Shown here: piece by piece, positions 60,219 to 64,000 of the stretch
How the letters are laid out: every line of letters begins with the position of its first letter
Numbering within the stretch: position 1 is the stretch's first letter
NCBI RefSeq assembly: GCF_900100395.1
Contig: NZ_FNFB01000003.1
Location: 1 to 64,000, forward strand
Reading direction: 5' to 3'
Source of the DNA: Nonomuraea maritima
Lineage (GTDB): Bacteria > Actinomycetota > Actinomycetes > Streptosporangiales > Streptosporangiaceae
DNA length: 64,000 nucleotides
Translations under genes and position numbers: made by a program
The notes under the pieces: generated by a model
What the model saw: only the letters and a program-made list of their open reading frames with translations
The model's database searches: none
What the model was told of the DNA's origin: nothing

Positions 60219-60962
60219 ATGAGAGTCACGAATCGTGGCCGCGTGCACGTCGAGCACACGGCCAAGCGCGTGAGGACCTATCTGGGCGGACGGGTCGTCG
60301 CCGACACCACCTCCGCGCTCCTGGTGTGGGAAGTTCCGTACTACCCCACCTACTACTTCCCGCTGCAGGACGTGGACGCGTCCGCGCTCAAGGCCACCGG
60401 GGCCACCCGCCACTCGCCGAGCAGGGGCGACGGCGTGGTCCACACGGTCGTCTCGGGCTCCGTCGAGGCCGAGGACGCGGCGCTGTCCTATCCCGACTCA
60501 CCGCTGACCGAGATCCAGGGGCACGTCCGGTTCCAGTGGGACGCCATGGACGCCTGGTTCGAGGAGGACGAAGAGGTGTTCGTCCACCCGCGCGACCCGT
60601 ACACGAGGGTGGACATCCTGGCCGCGCAGCGGCACGTCCGCATCGAGGTCGACGGCGTCACCGTGGCCGACTCGCGCAGCCCGCGCATCCTGTACGAGAC
60701 GGGGCTGCCGCCGCGCTACTACCTGCCGAAGACCGACGTGCGGCTCGACCTGCTGGAGCCGTCCGACACCGTCACGCACTGCCCGTACAAGGGGAGTGCC
60801 GAGTACTGGACGGTCAACGGCGGCAAGGACCTCGCGTGGTCGTACCGCACGCCGGTGGCGGAGAGCCAGAAGATCGCCGGGCTGGTCGCCTTCTACGACG
60901 AGAAGCTCGACGTCTACGTGGACGGCGTCCTCCAGGAACGCCCGAACACGAAGTTCTCCTGA
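60219..60962 (+). CDS. Tandem DUF427 protein
   Basis: A 247-aa soluble protein made of two DUF427 (beta-tent-like) domains, about 5-115 and 125-240. Each has the family core V-x-V-E-x-x-x-x-R-V-x-x-x-x-G-G/D-G-x-x-V-A-D-(T/S) and, later, Y-F-P or Y-Y-L-P followed by a strand. The second half is the better match: V-R-I-E-V-D-G-V-T-V-A-D-S, then C-P-Y-K-G-S-A-E-Y-W-T-V. Most DUF427 proteins have one domain of about 95-130 aa; the double form is known in actinobacteria. No function is established. ATG at 60219 has no good ribosome binding site. Confidence 0.82.
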   Translation: MRVTNRGRVHVEHTAKRVRTYLGGRVVADTTSALLVWEVPYYPTYYFPLQDVDASALKATGATRHSPSRGDGVVHTVVSGSVEAEDAALSYPDSPLTEIQGHVRFQWDAMDAWFEEDEEVFVHPRDPYTRVDILAAQRHVRIEVDGVTVADSRSPRILYETGLPPRYYLPKTDVRLDLLEPSDTVTHCPYKGSAEYWTVNGGKDLAWSYRTPVAESQKIAGLVAFYDEKLDVYVDGVLQERPNTKFS

Positions 60963-60983
60963 CCCGCCGGATCCGATGCCATG

Positions 60984-61009
60984 GCCCGGCACACAGCGGC
61001 CGGCCGGGC
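60984..61009 (+). terminator. Hairpin after the DUF427 gene
   Basis: GCCCGGC (60984-60990) and GCCGGGC (61003-61009) with a 12-nt loop, in the 47-bp space between the convergent DUF427 and unknown-protein genes. No T-run. Confidence 0.45.
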
Positions 61010-61534
61010 TCATGACACTGCGTCACCCTCGCGACGGCGCCGTTTCGGGCGAGTAGCTGGAGGCTCAGGTTCCCCGTGCTGCGCCCAATGCCGGAGGGTC
61101 TTGGCAGTGTCCGGGTACTTGGCTTGGTATCGCTCAGCGACCTTTTCGGCGATTAAGCGCGCTCCAGGCTCGTGTTCCCTGGCCGTATCCTCCTGCTCCA
61201 CCAGCATTTTGTGGGCCCACATGGAACACCAGCGCCCAGTGTCCAAGTAGGCCAGAAAGATGGTGCCGACGTGGTGTTCGACCGTCGGAGCCGGAGTGGG
61301 GGTGGGGGTGGGGAGGCTCTGGAGGGCTTCCTCGATCCTCTGCAGGGCCGCCTTGATCTCCGCCATGGGGTCCTCAGCCTTGACGGAAGATTGCTGTGCG
61401 AGCCCCGGCGGTGGTGGCTGGGTGGTGTCTTCGCGCTCGCTCGGCCCTTTGAAGAAGCTGATGAACCAGTCCCGTAGTTCGGCCCACCACGGGGCTTTCG
61501 GGGAATCCGGTTGGGTGCTGATGTTCGTTGCCAT
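61010..61534 (-). CDS. Unknown small protein with coiled-coil and Pro/Thr linker
   Basis: A 174-aa soluble protein I do not recognise. Residues 1-55 are polar with P-W-W-A-E-L-R-D-W-F-I-S-F-F near 15-29, possibly amphipathic. A charged helix M-A-E-I-K-A-A-L-Q-R-I-E-E-A-L (about 57-71) looks like a short coiled coil, followed by the linker P-T-P-T-P-T-P-A-P-T. A folded-looking C-terminal part (about 85-150) is rich in aromatic, His and Glu residues, and the tail is basic (R-P-K-R-R-R-R). ATG at 61534 follows GAGGGG. Codon use is less GC-extreme than its neighbours (for example several TCC, ATT and AAG in mixed order), so recent acquisition is possible. Function unknown. Confidence 0.7.
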   Translation of the reverse strand: MATNISTQPDSPKAPWWAELRDWFISFFKGPSEREDTTQPPPPGLAQQSSVKAEDPMAEIKAALQRIEEALQSLPTPTPTPAPTVEHHVGTIFLAYLDTGRWCSMWAHKMLVEQEDTAREHEPGARLIAEKVAERYQAKYPDTAKTLRHWAQHGEPEPPATRPKRRRREGDAVS

Positions 61535-61652
61535 TCGCCCCTCGCCTGGTCGAGACAACTGTCGCTCGAACAGTACGAAGCGGACAGCCGTCTGACCAGG
61601 CGATATTTCGCTGCCCGTACGGCGATGATGTGATTGCTCCGGGCGAGGCCCG

Positions 61653-62900
61653 CTACCCGTCCACGGGTGTGGAGGCGGTGGTCCGGTGGAGGAAGGCGAG
61701 GCCGTCGTACTGCTCCGACAGCACGGCCGGCGCGAAGGCGAACTTCGCGGTGAACCGGTGGGCCGTCGCGCCGAAGGAGCGCATGTGGTTGGTGTCCGCC
61801 AGCCAGGCGGCCACGGACTCAGGCCGGTCACCGTCGCGCAGGTCGATCACGTAGTCAAAAGGACGGGCGGCGGCCAGGCGCGCCTCCACCACACGTGGCG
61901 TGTCCGCCAGAGGGACGCGGAAACGCGCGGGCGGTCGGCGGGTCACGATCCGGCCGAACCGTTTGGGGTACGCGCGGAACGCGCCCTGCCCGAACGCCGC
62001 GCCGAGCGCGTAGTAGGCCGTGCCGTGTTCCTGAGCCAGGTGCAGGCCCATCGAGGGGATCGTGTCGCCGCTGTAGCGGCCCTTCATGACGTGACCGTTG
62101 TGCGCCCAGAGCACGATCTTGACGCCCGGCTCGGCCAGCAGCAGGCTCACGTTCTCGGCCATGTGGCGGTCGCGCGCCAGCATGCGTGTGCGCGCGGGGT
62201 CGGCGTGCTGGAACGGCCTGCTCGCCAGGTCGGCGAACTGGCGCACGATGCGGGCGTCCTCCAGCGCCTCCGCCGGCCCGTGCGCTGCCACGTGCTCCTC
62301 CAGCCGCCGGGCGTCGGCCGCCACCTGCCGGTCGAGCGGCTCGTGCTGCGGTCCCCAAGGTGACGACCGGAGCGCGTCGAGCCAGTCGGCGTCCACGCGG
62401 GTGCCCAGCGCGCCGGCGTCCACGTGGGCGCGCAGCGCGCTCAAGGACGCCTCCGGGTGCTGCGGATCGACGCCCACGAACCGTACGGGCCGCGCGGCGG
62501 TGCGGTTGTGCTCGCGCAGCCGCTCCAGCACGGTGAGCATCTCGGTGGTGTTCAGCGTCCAGAAGCCCAGCCCGGCCAGCACCTCGCGGGCGTCGCCCAC
62601 CCCGGTCGTCACGTACGCGTCCACGGCGCGAGCCGCGGCCGCGCTCGCCTCGATCGCCAGCGTGGTGAAGCCGAGCTCCTTGACCAGGAACTCGGTCAGC
62701 CGCCAGCGCAGCAGGAAGAACTCCGCGCTGCCGTGGGTGGCCTCGCCGAGGCCCACCAGCGAGACCCCGGCGAGCACGGCGCGCAGCGGATCGAGCTCCG
62801 CCAGGCCGGAGCCCGGTTCGAGCCGGCCGAGCGGGATCGCCCGCCCGGCCAGCCAGGTGGTCACGTCGTCCGGCTTGGGCGTCTCTCGGCTGGCTGACAC
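61653..62900 (-). CDS. Erythromycin esterase-family protein
   Basis: A 415-aa cytoplasmic protein of the EreA/EreB-like superfamily (succinoglycan biosynthesis protein-related). Conserved active-site elements are G-L-G-E-A-T-H-G near 52-59 with Glu and His, A-I-E-A-S near 84, V-G-V-D-P-Q near 145, and W-A-H-N-G-H-V near 270 with the second His. Many homologues are not macrolide esterases, so resistance cannot be assumed. GTG at 62900 was chosen because the promoter below places transcription start at that codon; GTG at 62906 is two codons earlier. It lies just downstream of the M20 peptidase gene on the same strand but has its own promoter. Confidence 0.85.
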   Translation of the reverse strand: MSASRETPKPDDVTTWLAGRAIPLGRLEPGSGLAELDPLRAVLAGVSLVGLGEATHGSAEFFLLRWRLTEFLVKELGFTTLAIEASAAAARAVDAYVTTGVGDAREVLAGLGFWTLNTTEMLTVLERLREHNRTAARPVRFVGVDPQHPEASLSALRAHVDAGALGTRVDADWLDALRSSPWGPQHEPLDRQVAADARRLEEHVAAHGPAEALEDARIVRQFADLASRPFQHADPARTRMLARDRHMAENVSLLLAEPGVKIVLWAHNGHVMKGRYSGDTIPSMGLHLAQEHGTAYYALGAAFGQGAFRAYPKRFGRIVTRRPPARFRVPLADTPRVVEARLAAARPFDYVIDLRDGDRPESVAAWLADTNHMRSFGATAHRFTAKFAFAPAVLSEQYDGLAFLHRTTASTPVDG

Positions 62901-62906
62901 CCGCAC

Positions 62907-62935
62907 AGCGTCGACGGTCGCACCGCCGCGGTCAA
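62907..62935 (-). promoter_or_regulatory. Promoter of the erythromycin esterase-family gene
   Basis: Minus strand -35 TTGACC (62930-62935), 17-nt spacer, -10 GACGCT (62907-62912), then 6 nt to GTG 62900: a leaderless arrangement. The -35 box overlaps the stop codon of the upstream M20 gene. Confidence 0.5.
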
Positions 62936-64000
62936 GCCCCGCCGACGAGCCGGGTGAGGACGCGGGTGCCGAACTCCAGACCCTCCACCGGGACGCGTTC
63001 GTCCTTTCCGTGGAACATGCCGAAGTAGTCGAGATCGGGCCGCAGCATGAGCGGGGTGAACCCGTACGTCGTGATGCCGATGCGGTTGAACGACTTCGCG
63101 TCCGTCCCGCCGGCCAGCACGTACGGAACCGGCCGCGCCCCAGGGTCCTCGGCCGCCAGCGTGCCCGCCAGCTCGTCGAAGAACGCCGAAGGGTACGGCG
63201 CGGCGGGCGCCTCCTCCAGGTTGACGAACTCCCGCGTGACCTTCGGCCCGAGCAGCCGGTCGACCGTCTCCAGGAACTCCTCCTGCAGCCCCGGCATGTA
63301 CCGCCCGTCGACGTGCGCCTCGGCCGTGGAGGGAACGACGTTCACCTTGTAGCCGGCGTCCAGCATCGTCGGGTTGGCCGAGTTGCGGATCTGGCTCCTG
63401 AACAGGCCGCCGAGCGCGCCGAGCCGCTCGGCCTCCTCGTCCAGCCGGTCGAGGTCGACGGGCCGGCCGGTGATCCGCGACAGGCTCTCCAGGAGCGCCG
63501 CCACCGAGGGCGTCAGGCGGACCGGCCACTCGTACGAGGCCAGCCGCGACAGCGCGTGCGCCAGCGTCGCCACGGGGTTGTCCACGGCAGGACGCGACCC
63601 GTGGCCCGCCACGCCGCGCGCGGTCAGCTTCATCCAGGCGGTGCCCCGCTCGCCGACCCCGATCGGGTAGACGCGGTGCTCGCCCGAGGTGACGCTGAAG
63701 CCGCCCGACTCGCTGATCGCCTCCGTGACGCCGTCGAACAGCCCCCGGTGCTCGGTCACCGCGTAGCGGGAGCCGTAGTCGCCGGTGGCCTCCTCGTCGG
63801 CCAGGAAGGCCAGCACGAGGTCGCGCCTGGGCCGCTCGCCGCGCGCCGCCATGCCGAGCACGGCGGCGAGGGTCATCGCGCAGGCGCCCTTCATGTCGAC
63901 CGCGCCGCGCCCGTGCACGCAGCCGTCGGCGATCTCCCCGGAGAACGGGTGCGTGCGCCACTCGGCGGGGTCGGCGGGCACCACGTCGAGATGGCCGTGG
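62932..64000 (-). CDS. M20-family metallopeptidase (partial, N-terminus beyond window)
   Basis: At least 355 aa of an M20/M25/M40 zinc amidohydrolase; the N-terminus lies past base 64000. The frame at the edge reads H-G-H-L-D-V-V, the first metal motif. Then come R-G-A-V-D-M-K-G (bridging Asp), D-E-E-A-T-G (catalytic and metal Glu), the dimerisation domain with A-R-G-V-A-G-H-G-S-R-P and V-N-V-V-P-S-T-A-E-A-H-V-D-G-R, and the last metal ligand in F-H-G-K-D-E. All visible active-site residues are present. It removes an N-terminal residue or acyl group from a peptide or amino acid; the substrate is not predictable. Confidence 0.9.
   Translation of the reverse strand, partial: HGHLDVVPADPAEWRTHPFSGEIADGCVHGRGAVDMKGACAMTLAAVLGMAARGERPRRDLVLAFLADEEATGDYGSRYAVTEHRGLFDGVTEAISESGGFSVTSGEHRVYPIGVGERGTAWMKLTARGVAGHGSRPAVDNPVATLAHALSRLASYEWPVRLTPSVAALLESLSRITGRPVDLDRLDEEAERLGALGGLFRSQIRNSANPTMLDAGYKVNVVPSTAEAHVDGRYMPGLQEEFLETVDRLLGPKVTREFVNLEEAPAAPYPSAFFDELAGTLAAEDPGARPVPYVLAGGTDAKSFNRIGITTYGFTPLMLRPDLDYFGMFHGKDERVPVEGLEFGTRVLTRLVGGA

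Noticed and set aside
61653..62900. Macrolide resistance gene
   Set aside because: The protein belongs to the erythromycin-esterase superfamily, but many members have other roles and no antibiotic cluster is nearby, so resistance is not claimed.

Overview
This is a 64 kb stretch of very GC-rich chromosomal DNA from a saprophytic actinobacterium. The grounds are strong GC bias at third codon positions, frequent GTG/TTG starts, many leaderless-type promoters (a TANNNT box 6-7 nt before the start codon), a DmdR/IdeR-type iron box, a perfect CebR/CelR box, and the families present (DUF5997, DUF427, DUF72, fused FecCD permease, short HATPase regulator, phosphoketolase). The content would suit a Streptosporangiaceae-type organism such as Nonomuraea, but that is inference. 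I saw no tRNA, rRNA, CRISPR array, insertion sequence or phage gene. The window ends inside an M20 peptidase gene.

Layout. 0.1-2.3 kb: nucleotidyltransferase-like protein, an HTH-less LysR-type sensor divergent from DUF5997, and pterin-carbinolamine dehydratase. 2.5-10.7 kb: sugar module with secreted aldose 1-epimerase, the multiple-monosaccharide ABC transporter (chvE-mmsB-mmsA), a LacI regulator and a ROK sugar kinase, tied together by four copies of one palindromic operator. 10.7-14.6 kb: ferric-siderophore ABC importer under an iron box. 14.6-21.3 kb: hexarate catabolism with a talarate/galactarate dehydratase, two glucarate dehydratases, 5-dehydro-4-deoxyglucarate dehydratase, and GntR and LysR regulators. 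21.3-32.3 kb: DUF72 proteins, NAD kinase, a 1572-aa secreted metallophosphoesterase/PQQ-propeller protein, HupE, YibE/F and CorA. 32.3-35.7 kb: TAXI-TRAP transporter with a DUF1850 lipoprotein.

35.8-37.2 kb holds the most unusual unit: a threonyl-tRNA synthetase lacking TGS and editing domains, preceded by a 16-codon leader peptide with three consecutive Thr codons and a GC-rich hairpin, i.e. a candidate threonine attenuator. 37.2-41.8 kb: LuxR, NTF2-like, SDR, amidase and TetR genes with TetR-type palindromes. 41.9-54.2 kb: carbon-metabolism island with phosphoketolase, acyl-CoA synthetase, acyltransferase, GH15 enzyme, and an overlapping trio of G6PDH-like enzyme, sugar-acid dehydratase and 2-hydroxyacid dehydrogenase that may form a non-phosphorylative sugar oxidation route. 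54.2-64 kb: HATPase regulator, cytidylyltransferase-like protein, a 1230-aa subtilisin behind a perfect CebR/CelR box, PAP2-like and tandem DUF427 proteins, an unknown protein, an erythromycin-esterase-family protein and the partial M20 peptidase.

Physiologically the window reads as uptake and breakdown of plant-derived sugars, uronic/aldaric acids and polymers, with iron acquisition. Two small genes (DUF1850 lipoprotein and membrane acyltransferase) appear to begin at CTG codons overlapping the upstream stop as CTGA.
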